A stretch of DNA of 64,000 nucleotides from Membranihabitans marinus. Lineage in GTDB: Bacteria; Bacteroidota; Bacteroidia; Chitinophagales; Saprospiraceae. The notes below the pieces were generated by a model that was not told the origin of the DNA, searched no databases, and saw only the letters and a program-made list of their open reading frames with translations. The position numbers and the translations under genes were made by a program. The DNA lies in NCBI RefSeq assembly GCF_019802045.1, contig NZ_JAHVHU010000002.1:434001-498000 (forward strand), in the 5' to 3' direction. Shown here in pieces: positions 36,587-45,092 of this stretch (position 1 is its first letter; every line of letters begins with the position of its first letter).

Positions 36587-38470
36587 ATGAGATATCCACT
36601 TGCCTGTATTAAAAATATCCTGGCTTTTCTGATTATTGTAGCGGGTGTAAATATTGCAAAGTCCAATATTTTTGAAGTATCGATGGATAGCACGAAATTA
36701 GAAAACCCTTTTACAGTGGATTACCTGGAAAAGAACATTCGTAAGGAAAGCCCAAGGTTGGTCCTGACCCCTGAAATTGCACAAAGACTCCAGGCAGATA
36801 TTCAATCCGATCCCGTGATAGGTAATGTATACCAGGCAATTCGGCTCAACGCAGATAAAATTATGAGCCAGCCTTTGTTGGAGCGGATTATGACCGGCCG
36901 GCGACTTTTGCATGTGTCTCGGGAAATGCTTTACCGCATGAATATTTTAGGAATGGTTTATCAGATGGAAAAGGATGAAAAAATCCTGAACCGAATCGAT
37001 GAAGAACTCAAGGCGGTGATTCACTTTACCGACTGGAACCCATCTCATTATCTGGATGTAGCGGAAATGGCGCTGGCCGTGGCTATTGGTCTGGATTGGA
37101 CGGAAGGAGATTTGCCTAGCTCTACCATTGACCAAGCCAAATTGGCTCTGATCGAAAAAGGCATCAAGCCCAGCTACAATAAAAAAGGAAATACAGGATG
37201 GATTACCGGGAATAACAATTGGAATCAGGTATGCAACGGGGGGATGATCGCTGCATCCATCCTCACTGCCGATGTCGATCCGGAGTTAGCTGCTCGTACG
37301 ATCCATCGATCGATCGACGGCATACCTCATGCTTTAAAGGAATATGGGCCGGATGGCGTCTATCCCGAAGGGGCTACCTACTGGGGGTACGGAACCACAT
37401 TTTCAGTAGTGACGGTCTCCCTCCTGGAAAGTGCTTTTGGTACCGACTACGGGCTGGGAGACTTTCCTGCATTTAAAGAGAGTGCTTTATTCGTAAAACT
37501 GAGCGAAGCGCCGTCGGGTATGTATTATAATTTTGCAGACTGTGGCGACCGACGAAAAGAAAACGGTAACATGACCCTGGCCTGGTTTGCAAAAGAATCT
37601 CAGGATGCGCTTTTTTATGAAAAGGACCGATTTCTAAGGGATCCGGCTGAAATGGGGAAGCTCAATCGCATGGCGGGTGCCGGATTGGTGTGGTTGTCAC
37701 AATACGAAGGAGAAGAAAAGGTTTCTTCGTTGCCTGCATCCTGGCAGGGGGATGGAGCCAATCCTCTGGTGTTTTTTAGAGATGACCAGGCCGGGTTTTA
37801 TTTTGGAGGAAAAGGGGGCAGTGGAACGGTCAATCACGGTAACATGGATGCCGGTTCGTTTGTATTTGAACTGGATGGTGTACGGTGGGTAATCGACCCG
37901 GGAAATCAAAGCTATCATGCATTGGAAAAAACCGGGTTCAATCTTTGGGGACGGTGTCAGGAATGCGAACGATGGACCTTGTTAACCAAAAACAATTATG
38001 GACACAGCACATTAACGGTGAATGATCAACTGCATGTGGTGGATGGGAAGGCCGAGTTTGTCGAATATCAAAAGGGGAGCAATGGCCAGGCCACCTTGGA
38101 TCTTTCGCCTGTTTTTGCCGGGCAATTGGAGAAAGCTACCCGTCGGTTTTCCAAGGAAGATGACCGATCCTTGGTGGTTACCGATGATCTGATCCTGAAC
38201 GATTCAACCAGAATGGTCACCTGGCAATTGATGACCACCGCAGAAGTGGAGTCGGTCGCGGGGGGAGCCATTTTGCACCAGGATGGCCAAGCTCTACAAA
38301 TTGAGAATGTGTCTCACCCCGCTATGGGTATTTCAGTAGTGCAGCTGGATCCACCTCCACTGGAACTAGACAGACGGATTAATAATTTAAAACGGCTTGA
38401 ATTTCGCTACCCTGCATGGCAGTTTAAGGAGGGGAAAGGTGAAATTAAGGTGCGATTACGAGGCATGTGA
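36587..38470 (+). CDS. Heparinase II/III-family polysaccharide lyase
   Basis: A 627-residue exported lyase. Signal peptide ~1-25 (LAFLIIVAGVNIAKS). An alpha/alpha-toroid domain follows (~50-360): PRLVLTPEIAQRLQADI, then NNWNQVCNGGMIAAS near 211-225, DGVYPEGATYWGYG near 262-275 and YYNFADCGDRR near 312. These are landmark motifs of the heparinase II/III group, with Tyr/His/Asn/Glu active-site candidates. The C-terminal beta-sandwich starts near 390 with GSGTVNHGNMDAGSFVFELDG and WVIDPGNQSY, which carry the His and Asp positions of the metal/substrate site. It should eliminate uronic-acid-containing glycans. The exact PL family (12, 15, 17, 21 or other) is open. It sits 21 nt ahead of a PL8-type gene. 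Confidence 0.9.
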   Translation: MRYPLACIKNILAFLIIVAGVNIAKSNIFEVSMDSTKLENPFTVDYLEKNIRKESPRLVLTPEIAQRLQADIQSDPVIGNVYQAIRLNADKIMSQPLLERIMTGRRLLHVSREMLYRMNILGMVYQMEKDEKILNRIDEELKAVIHFTDWNPSHYLDVAEMALAVAIGLDWTEGDLPSSTIDQAKLALIEKGIKPSYNKKGNTGWITGNNNWNQVCNGGMIAASILTADVDPELAARTIHRSIDGIPHALKEYGPDGVYPEGATYWGYGTTFSVVTVSLLESAFGTDYGLGDFPAFKESALFVKLSEAPSGMYYNFADCGDRRKENGNMTLAWFAKESQDALFYEKDRFLRDPAEMGKLNRMAGAGLVWLSQYEGEEKVSSLPASWQGDGANPLVFFRDDQAGFYFGGKGGSGTVNHGNMDAGSFVFELDGVRWVIDPGNQSYHALEKTGFNLWGRCQECERWTLLTKNNYGHSTLTVNDQLHVVDGKAEFVEYQKGSNGQATLDLSPVFAGQLEKATRRFSKEDDRSLVVTDDLILNDSTRMVTWQLMTTAEVESVAGGAILHQDGQALQIENVSHPAMGISVVQLDPPPLELDRRINNLKRLEFRYPAWQFKEGKGEIKVRLRGM

Positions 38471-38491
38471 TGGGAGGATTTTGTACTTTTC

Positions 38492-40705
38492 ATGAGGCCA
38501 CAGAACAGTTTACACCGTATGAATAATCTTTCCCAAATAAAGTACTACATGCGTTCATGGAGTACGTATATAATAATCGCATTTTATTGTTCATCCAGCT
38601 TCGTGTGGGCAGCTTCAGATATGGAAGTGATCAAACAGCGGGTTATCGGTCATCTGCTGGAGGCTCAGGTATCGGATGCTGCTGTAAAAGACATCATAGA
38701 TGGCGTTGATCCATCGGGCTTCTGGCCGGATATAGACTATGTGGATACCTCCCGCACCGGCTTTCAACATGGCCAGCATTTGAGACGAATGTTGGACTTG
38801 GCCAAAGCTTATCATCAAAAGAACTCTGATTATTATAAAAACACGCAACTCAAGAAAGTGTTATTCCGCACGTTGGACTTTTGGTTGGATCATGATTTTA
38901 TCTGTGCGAATTGGTGGTGGAACCAACTCGGTACCCCGCGTTATTTGGTGAATGTATTGCTGCTGATGGAAGATGACCTTACCCCGGAAACATTGAATCG
39001 GACCGTCCGGATTGTTGACCGTTCCAATTTGCAGGCGTCAGGAGCCCGCCCTAGCGGTGATCGGATCAAGATGGCTGGCATATTGGCTAAAAAACTTTTA
39101 GTTCTGGATGATGAAAATAAATTTGCGAAGGTGATCAAGGTTATTGAAGGAGAGATTAAATTCTCTGAAGGTCGAGGTATGCAGGTTGATTATAGTTTCC
39201 ATCATCGTCTAGATCGGGTCAATAATACGCTGTCGTATGGATTGGGGTATGCGCAGGCCTTTGCGGAGTGGGCAGCGTTGGTATCTGATACTAAATATCG
39301 GTTTGGCGAATCATCCATTCACCAATTGATCGACTATTATCTGGATGGAATTTGTAAAATGATGGTGTATGGAGTGTATCCTGATCCTGGAGCGAAAAAC
39401 AGGTCCTTAGCGAGACCGGGTACTTTGCAGGGTTATTGGGTGGAGGCTGTTGATCATCTATTATTGGCATCTGATTACCGTGGAAAGGAGCTGCACGCTG
39501 TTCGTGCTGCAAGACTCGGAGAAAGTGCAGATCTCAGGAAATACAATAAATTCTTCTGGCAATCGGAGTACATGTCTCATCAAAGACCAGAATACTTTTC
39601 CTCGGCAAGAATGTTTTCGACCCGAAACCAAAACATGGAAGTACCTTACAATAAGGAGGGATTAAAAAACCATTACCTCGGTGACGGGGCTAATTTTATA
39701 TCTCGAACAGGTCAGGAATACTTTGATATTTTTCCAGTTTTGGATTGGCGCAGGATTCCCGGAACGACCATCGTTCAAAAGCCGGAGATGCCCCCTTCGC
39801 AGGAAGTGCAGGTGAAGGGGCTATCTGATTTTGCCGGCGGAGTCACCGATGGACAAAATGGTGCCGCTGCTTTTGAATACATCAAGGAGCGGGATTCGCT
39901 TCGTGCGAGGAAGGGCTGGTTTTTTATGGATGATGTCGTTGTTTGTTTGGGTGCTGGAATAGCAACTGAATCGGTTTTTCCGGTTAATACGACGGTCAAT
40001 CAATCCCTACTGCACGGTACGGTTTATGTGGCCAATGATCAAAAAATTTTCCCGGTCAATAACAGTGATAACCAGATGATAGACCATGTGCGGTGGGTGT
40101 GGCATGACCGAATCGGTTATTTTTTTCCTGAACCTGAACGCATTCATTTGTCCAATCATACACAGCGTGGTTCCTGGTATGAGATTAATCAACAAAGTGA
40201 TTCTTCGAAAGATACGATTCATCAGGCTGTGTTTAAGTTGTGGGTAGATCATGGTCATCGTCCACAAACTGCGACTTATGCCTATGTGGTGATACCCGAT
40301 GTGTCGTTCACAGAGATTGGGAACAGAAACTACAGCGATCGGATTAAAATAATAGCAAATACAAATCAGTTGCAAGCCGTTCAGCACCGCTTGAAAGGTC
40401 TGGTGCAGGCGGTGTTTTATGAAGCAGTGGAATTGGATGTGTCGCCCCAAATCTCCTTTTCGATGGACGCGCCGGGAATGGTTCAGCTCAATTATCGAAA
40501 CGGTAAAGTGATTTCCTTAGCAGTTTCAGACCCCAGTCGAAAACTAAAAAAGCTCAACTTTTCGGTATCACAAAAACTGACAATGGATTACCCTGATGAA
40601 AAAGTTACGATCGAATGGGATCCAGATCAATTAAAATCACATTTTACGGTGAATCTTCCCCAGAATGAGTGGGCTGGGAGCAGTGTTGTTCTTGATTTTG
40701 AATAA
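38492..40705 (+). CDS. Polysaccharide lyase family 8-type enzyme
   Basis: A secreted lyase of up to 737 residues. The signal peptide is best seen from ATG 38549 (RSWSTYIIIAFYCSSSFVWA), so the first 19 residues may not be translated. The alpha/alpha barrel carries NWWWNQLGTPR at 140-150, ASGARPSGDR near 185 and YSFHHRLDRVNNTLSYG at 234-250, which supply the His and Tyr of the PL8 active site. The super-sandwich part has HYLGDGANFISRTGQEYFDIFPVLDW and a GWFFMDDVVVCLGAGI strand. PL8 enzymes cleave hyaluronan, chondroitin, xanthan or alginate. The position where many PL8 enzymes have a catalytic Asn reads as Arg/Pro here. With the heparinase-type gene 21 nt upstream it forms an operon. Confidence 0.85.
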   Translation: MRPQNSLHRMNNLSQIKYYMRSWSTYIIIAFYCSSSFVWAASDMEVIKQRVIGHLLEAQVSDAAVKDIIDGVDPSGFWPDIDYVDTSRTGFQHGQHLRRMLDLAKAYHQKNSDYYKNTQLKKVLFRTLDFWLDHDFICANWWWNQLGTPRYLVNVLLLMEDDLTPETLNRTVRIVDRSNLQASGARPSGDRIKMAGILAKKLLVLDDENKFAKVIKVIEGEIKFSEGRGMQVDYSFHHRLDRVNNTLSYGLGYAQAFAEWAALVSDTKYRFGESSIHQLIDYYLDGICKMMVYGVYPDPGAKNRSLARPGTLQGYWVEAVDHLLLASDYRGKELHAVRAARLGESADLRKYNKFFWQSEYMSHQRPEYFSSARMFSTRNQNMEVPYNKEGLKNHYLGDGANFISRTGQEYFDIFPVLDWRRIPGTTIVQKPEMPPSQEVQVKGLSDFAGGVTDGQNGAAAFEYIKERDSLRARKGWFFMDDVVVCLGAGIATESVFPVNTTVNQSLLHGTVYVANDQKIFPVNNSDNQMIDHVRWVWHDRIGYFFPEPERIHLSNHTQRGSWYEINQQSDSSKDTIHQAVFKLWVDHGHRPQTATYAYVVIPDVSFTEIGNRNYSDRIKIIANTNQLQAVQHRLKGLVQAVFYEAVELDVSPQISFSMDAPGMVQLNYRNGKVISLAVSDPSRKLKKLNFSVSQKLTMDYPDEKVTIEWDPDQLKSHFTVNLPQNEWAGSSVVLDFE

Positions 40706-40828
40706 AAAGTGATAAAACATAATCTGATTCGATTTTACCATGAGCTGACCCATTTTTACCACACGAGGAGCGGTGAGAGAAAAAGTCATCTAATCTTGAT
40801 GCCCGATTCTAGCCACAGAATACCACTA

Positions 40829-41572
40829 TCACTTAACATCCTTGGCTGATCCTGAGACCAATTCTTTCAGCTGATGAATTTCTTGCGGGGTTAATTCCCG
40901 CCAATCCCCGGTGTTGAGCCCCTCCAGGGTGAGGTGCATAATCCGTACGCGTTTTAACTTAAGTACGTTGTAGCCGAGGTGTTTACACATTCGTCGGATT
41001 TGTCGGTTCATGCCTTCGACGAGGATGATCTTGAACTGTCTTGAATTGAGTTTAATTACCGTGCATTTTTTTGTCCTGGTACCCAGGATATGGACCCCTT
41101 TGCGCATGTTGACCAAAAAACGATTTGTAATATTCTGATCAACTGTGACGATGTATTCCTTGTCGTGGTTATTACCTGCTCGCAGCACCTTATTAACGAT
41201 ATCGCCATTGTTGGTGAGAAGAATCAGACCCTGGGAGTCTTTGTCCAGTCGACCGATGTGGAAAAGCCGTTCGGGGTGGTTCACGAACCGGATAATATTA
41301 GCAGGTTCTCTGGAGTCAGTGGTCGATACGATACCTACCGGCTTGTTCAGCGCGATATAGATCTCACGAGGTTTTGATCCAATGGGTTTGCCATCCAAGG
41401 TGACCTGATCCCCGTCGAAAACTCTGTTTCCACGTTGAGCGATCTGCCCGTTCAGAAGAACTCGGCCATCATCGATCATTCGGTCGGCTTCTCTTCTGGA
41501 GCAGATGCCCGTCGAACTGATGTACTTATTGAGGCTGATACTGTCTTGATTGGGTGTACTCACTTTATTCAC
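40829..41572 (-). CDS. rluF: 23S rRNA pseudouridine synthase RluF-type
   Basis: A ~247-residue RluB/E/F-type pseudouridine synthase; closest in layout to RluF, which modifies U2604 of 23S rRNA. S4 RNA-binding domain at the N-terminus (SLNKYISSTGICSRREADRM), then the catalytic domain with IALNKPVGIVSTTD, the catalytic Asp in HIGRLDKDSQGLILLTNNGD, then GTRTKKC and LVEGMNRQIRRMCKHLGYNV. No ATG is available. A -7 box (TATATTTG) at 41585-41592 rules out a TTG at 41587 and favours GTG at 41572 (or 41563) with a nearly leaderless transcript. It is a single gene, convergent with the PL8 gene. Confidence 0.92.
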   Translation of the reverse strand: MNKVSTPNQDSISLNKYISSTGICSRREADRMIDDGRVLLNGQIAQRGNRVFDGDQVTLDGKPIGSKPREIYIALNKPVGIVSTTDSREPANIIRFVNHPERLFHIGRLDKDSQGLILLTNNGDIVNKVLRAGNNHDKEYIVTVDQNITNRFLVNMRKGVHILGTRTKKCTVIKLNSRQFKIILVEGMNRQIRRMCKHLGYNVLKLKRVRIMHLTLEGLNTGDWRELTPQEIHQLKELVSGSAKDVK

Positions 41573-41584
41573 TATTGCAAAACG

Positions 41585-41592
41585 CAAATATA
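41585..41592 (-). promoter_or_regulatory. -7 promoter element of rluF
   Basis: The minus strand reads TATATTTG, an exact TAnnTTTG match. A TTTG occurs 15 nt upstream, which is shorter than the usual 18-21. Transcription would start only a few bases before the GTG at 41572. Confidence 0.5.
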
Positions 41593-42115
41593 CTCATTCC
41601 TTTTTATCAAAAAAGGGGCAGTTGACAGTGTTTCGTGATTATCTGTCATATTGGCAGGCGCAGAGGAGAGCTATTATATTTTTAATAAACCTTAACATTG
41701 TCAAACAATGAAACGAGCTATTGCTTTTTTATTTGAAATCCAGAAATCGGTGGATGGTAGAACGTATAACCGCTGTGCTGAAATTTATTTTTTGATTCCG
41801 GGTTAATTTGTATCGGGGTATACTCTTAAGAAATAGGGGCAGTCTATTGGAAAAACGGTACCCTGCATTGTTTTTTAAAGACGAATGCATGGTATTTGTA
41901 CCTTTGTACCCGAATTGATGGGGCAGACCTGTTGTTTAGAATTAACAATGGCACAGGCTAAAGGGGCATGAATACGCAACAAAATTTATCTACGCGGATT
42001 GAAATTGGCGTGTTGTTTTTTGAATCGCTTACGAGCTAGATAGATCTTGCAACGACAATGAAAAGCCCTAATTTGCATGCCTGCAATTTTGAATTATAAA
42101 ATCTGAATTATAAAA
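41593..42115. other. rluF-proC divergent intergenic region
   Basis: About 520 nt with no gene I can support. It contains a TGACAG/CTGTCA inverted pair (41623-41628, 41643-41648) and a CTGTCATATTGGCAG near-palindrome (41643-41657); a TACCTTTG element at 41899-41906 that could be the -7 box of proC, 210 nt upstream of its start; and a direct repeat of GAATTATAAAA (42091-42101 and 42105-42115) ending at the proC start codon. Confidence 0.55.
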
Positions 42116-42916
42116 ATGAAAGTATTAGTTATTGGAGCCGGGAATATGGGATTGACTTATGCCACTTCCATCGGTGAGTCTAAAATGCTTAATGGTCGTG
42201 ATTTGCTCATTATGGATGCGGCGCCAGATAAAGTAAAATCTTTAGAGAAAATTGATTATTTTGACGTTTATGATCGCATTGAAAACTGCATTGATAAAGC
42301 TGATGTGGTATTGATCGCTGTAAAACCTTACCACAGTGCAGCACTATTTGAATCTATAAAGGATCTGGTTCGACAGGATCAACTCTTTGTTTCCCTTATG
42401 GCTGGTGTGACCATTAAGACCATTCAGGAGGCTTTGGGTGTCAAGAAAGTGATTCGGACCATGCCCAATTTACCGGCACAAGTTGGCAAAGGGGTCACTT
42501 CGTTTACCAGTGCACCAGAAGTGAGTCAAGTGGAGCTGGATGTGGTTAAGAAGTTACTGGATACGACCGGAGTATCGTTGTTGGTTAAAGATGAACGAAC
42601 GATCGATGCGTCTACGGGTATTTCAGGCAGTGGACCAGCCTATGTATTTTATTTTATGCAGTCCATGATGGATGCAGCGCTGGATATGGAATTTTCTCCG
42701 GAAGAAGCGAAGATGTTGGTTCAGCAAACGTTTGAAGGTGCCATTGAGTTATTCAATCAAAGTAACCTGTCGCCAGAAGAGTGGATGAGCCGAGTCGCTT
42801 CAAAAGGTGGAACGACGCAAGCAGCTCTGGACTCCATGGAGAATAATAAAGTTAAAGAGTTGATCAAAGAGGCAGCGTTTGCCGCATTTAATCGAGCAGA
42901 AGAAATTGGAAGGTAA
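42116..42916 (+). CDS. proC: Pyrroline-5-carboxylate reductase
   Basis: A 266-residue cytosolic enzyme that reduces 1-pyrroline-5-carboxylate to L-proline with NAD(P)H, the last step of proline synthesis. Rossmann motif VIGAGNMG at residues 4-11; IAVKPYH near 65; the ProC dimerisation domain signature near 160-185 (STGISGSGPAYVFYFMQSMMDAAL) and GGTTQAALDSME near 232. The length is normal. It is 6 nt ahead of proB, so the two are co-transcribed. proA, usually with them, is not in the window. Confidence 0.97.
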   Translation: MKVLVIGAGNMGLTYATSIGESKMLNGRDLLIMDAAPDKVKSLEKIDYFDVYDRIENCIDKADVVLIAVKPYHSAALFESIKDLVRQDQLFVSLMAGVTIKTIQEALGVKKVIRTMPNLPAQVGKGVTSFTSAPEVSQVELDVVKKLLDTTGVSLLVKDERTIDASTGISGSGPAYVFYFMQSMMDAALDMEFSPEEAKMLVQQTFEGAIELFNQSNLSPEEWMSRVASKGGTTQAALDSMENNKVKELIKEAAFAAFNRAEEIGR

Positions 42917-42922
42917 GGTATT

Positions 42923-43717
42923 ATGGACAAATTAAGCATTAAGGATATGTATAAGAAAAGGATCGTTATAAAAGTTGGAACCAACGTCATGACAAACAGG
43001 GACAATCGGATTGTCCGGCCTGTTCTTAAAAACTTGGTTAGACAGATTGCTGCGCTGTATGAGGAAGAGATTATGTCTGTAGTGATATCCTCCGGATCTG
43101 TCATTGCGGGCATGGAAGTACTTGGGGACAGTCACATAGAAGATAAGACCATTCGCAGACAGGTTTATTCTGCCATTGGCCAACCGCGTATGATGCGGTT
43201 GTATTATAATTTTTTCCGGGATTACGGAATGAAGACCGCGCAGGTGTTGGCGACCAAACGGGATTTTAATCCAGGTATTCACCGAGAGAATATGATTAAC
43301 TGTTACGAAGGATTGATGTCCGAAGGCGTAGTCCCCATAGCCAATGAGGATGATGCGGTATCTGTAACCAAGTCCATGTTTTCCGATAATGATGAGTTGG
43401 CCAGTCTGGTTGCGGAGTTAATCGAAGCGGATATGATGATCATCCTGACAGATATCGACGGACTGTACACCGGGCATCCTGACGCAGAAGGGACTTCGGT
43501 GATAAAAGATGTAAAGATTCATGAGAATGTGGAGCAATATGTCCAGGAAAATGAAAAAGGAGAAGCCGAAGGTCGGGGTGGCATGGGTTCCAAACTCAAA
43601 ATCGCTAAAGGAGCTGCAGCAAAAAATATCCCAACCTATATCGCCAATGGGAACAAAGAGGATGTTATTCTCGACATTGTCGCAGGTAAAAATGTGGGGA
43701 CAAGAATCTCTTTGTAA
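42923..43717 (+). CDS. proB: Glutamate 5-kinase (amino-acid kinase domain only)
   Basis: A 264-residue enzyme that phosphorylates L-glutamate to glutamyl-5-phosphate, the first step of proline synthesis. Amino-acid kinase motifs: RIVIKVGTNVMT at 14-25, VVISSGSVIAGM near 53, IPIANEDDAVS near 136, MIILTDIDGLYTGHP near 172 and GRGGMGSKLKIAKGAA near 215. The C-terminal PUA domain of the ~367-residue E. coli enzyme is absent, as in many Bacteroidota. Coupled to proC by a 6-nt gap. The first and last steps of the pathway are thus together without proA. Confidence 0.95.
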   Translation: MDKLSIKDMYKKRIVIKVGTNVMTNRDNRIVRPVLKNLVRQIAALYEEEIMSVVISSGSVIAGMEVLGDSHIEDKTIRRQVYSAIGQPRMMRLYYNFFRDYGMKTAQVLATKRDFNPGIHRENMINCYEGLMSEGVVPIANEDDAVSVTKSMFSDNDELASLVAELIEADMMIILTDIDGLYTGHPDAEGTSVIKDVKIHENVEQYVQENEKGEAEGRGGMGSKLKIAKGAAAKNIPTYIANGNKEDVILDIVAGKNVGTRISL

Positions 43718-43866
43718 ATTTCAATTTATTGTTTTGTGTACGTGTGGTGTCTCGATATATAGTGTTGTTTTTTGGGTGATGTGTTATGTTGTGCGGAATT
43801 AAATGTGCGTATATAGAAATATTTGATTATATAAAGTTTTTATTGTATCTTATGGCGGTATGAAAC

Positions 43867-44958
43867 ATGTTTATGATGTCTATCGTCAAAATATTTGGCA
43901 ATTTTCTGTGGGTCTGTCTTGCAATTTCAAATAGCTCCGCTCAATTCATTAGTGAGTTCCATTATGATAATATAGGAACAGGTACTGGGGAATTTGTGGA
44001 AGTTTTTTTGCCCGACCCGCAGCCCGGTACGGCCTCCCAATACCGGATATATCTGTATAATGGGAATGACAGTTTAGTATATGAGAGCCGAGGCTTGCAA
44101 GGAATTATGGTTGGCTGTGATGCAAGGCAACAGGGCTGTTATTACGTGTGGGAAAGAACAACCTCTTTTGTTCAAGATGGTCCACGCGATGGTATAGCAC
44201 TTGTATTTCAGAATATGACGGATACCGTAGTCTTTGACTTTATAAGCTATGAAGGCGTTCTAAGGGCATTGGGAGGGCCTGCGAAAGGTATGATAAGTTC
44301 AGACATTGGCATTTCAGAAAATAACAGTACGCCCATCGGTTGGTCGCTTCAAAAACGATCAGACGATACTTGGTTTGCAGGCCCGTCCACACGTGGCGCT
44401 GTGAATCCGATTGAGTTGCTGTCATTTGAAGGAAAATACTTCGAGGATGCAGAAGGGGTTGTGCTAACGTGGCGGACAGCTTCCGAATTGAACAACCATT
44501 TTTTCGAGGTGCAAAGGAGTGATGATCAACGCTCATTTTATGCCTTGACTGAAGTCGAAGGGGCTGGTCATAGTCAAGAACTGCAGTCGTATACTTACGT
44601 TGATCAAAATATTGATCAACCACAGATATACTACCGACTCAAGCAAGTCGATTACGACGGGAGCTTTGCGTATTCACCGGTTATCACTGTCACGGTAGAT
44701 GGTCCGGAACGAGCAGCGCTTGCCCATATCAATCCTGTTTTACGTAATAATCAGGAGATTTATTTGCCAAGATCTGACTATCGGCACCCCGTGGATCTTA
44801 TGATCTATGATGGGTTGGGACGACAATTGTTTTATCAGAAACAGATGAAGCAGGGTGATTGTACTCCATTTAGATATGCGTCATCCGGTATTCTCTTTTA
44901 TAGGATTCAGTCGCGTGGGCAAACCCATGCAGGACGTCTGCTAGCTCTTGATCATTGA
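43867..44958 (+). CDS. Secreted lamin-tail-like protein with T9SS-type sorting tail
   Basis: A 363-residue exported protein. Three closely spaced ATGs (43867, 43873, 43876) precede a signal peptide ending NSSAQ near residue 25. Residues ~26-175 resemble a lamin-tail domain (FISEFHYDNIGTGTGEFVEVFL, then GIALVFQN and SDIGISENNSTPIGWSLQK), common in extracellular Bacteroidota proteins. Next comes the linker module often found before sorting domains (IELLSFEGKYFEDAEGVVLTWRTAS, NHFFEVQRSDD, YYRLKQVDYDGSFAYS). The last ~75 residues resemble a T9SS type A tail (VDLMIYDGLGRQLFYQ, GILFYRIQSRGQ). Likely surface-exposed. Function unknown. Confidence 0.8.
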   Translation: MFMMSIVKIFGNFLWVCLAISNSSAQFISEFHYDNIGTGTGEFVEVFLPDPQPGTASQYRIYLYNGNDSLVYESRGLQGIMVGCDARQQGCYYVWERTTSFVQDGPRDGIALVFQNMTDTVVFDFISYEGVLRALGGPAKGMISSDIGISENNSTPIGWSLQKRSDDTWFAGPSTRGAVNPIELLSFEGKYFEDAEGVVLTWRTASELNNHFFEVQRSDDQRSFYALTEVEGAGHSQELQSYTYVDQNIDQPQIYYRLKQVDYDGSFAYSPVITVTVDGPERAALAHINPVLRNNQEIYLPRSDYRHPVDLMIYDGLGRQLFYQKQMKQGDCTPFRYASSGILFYRIQSRGQTHAGRLLALDH

Positions 44959-45057
44959 ATTAATACTGATATTCCTTTCCTATATTCCATCAGCAATATT
45001 TCATTCCTTTCGTAATATCATGAAAGACAACAGTCTGTGGCGTTTTTTTTACGAATT

Positions 45058-45092
45058 TTAACCATTAACCATTAACCATCAATAATCAATAA
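45058..45092. repeat. CCATTAA-type tandem repeat tract
   Basis: Two exact CCATTAA units followed by CCATCAATAATCAATAATCA, just downstream of the esterase-like gene on the minus strand. It is the same heptamer as at 16741-16770. Confidence 0.7.

Noticed and set aside
40007-40450. A 147-codon minus-strand frame inside the PL8-type gene
   Set aside because: Antisense shadow of a clear enzyme gene, no recognised domain.
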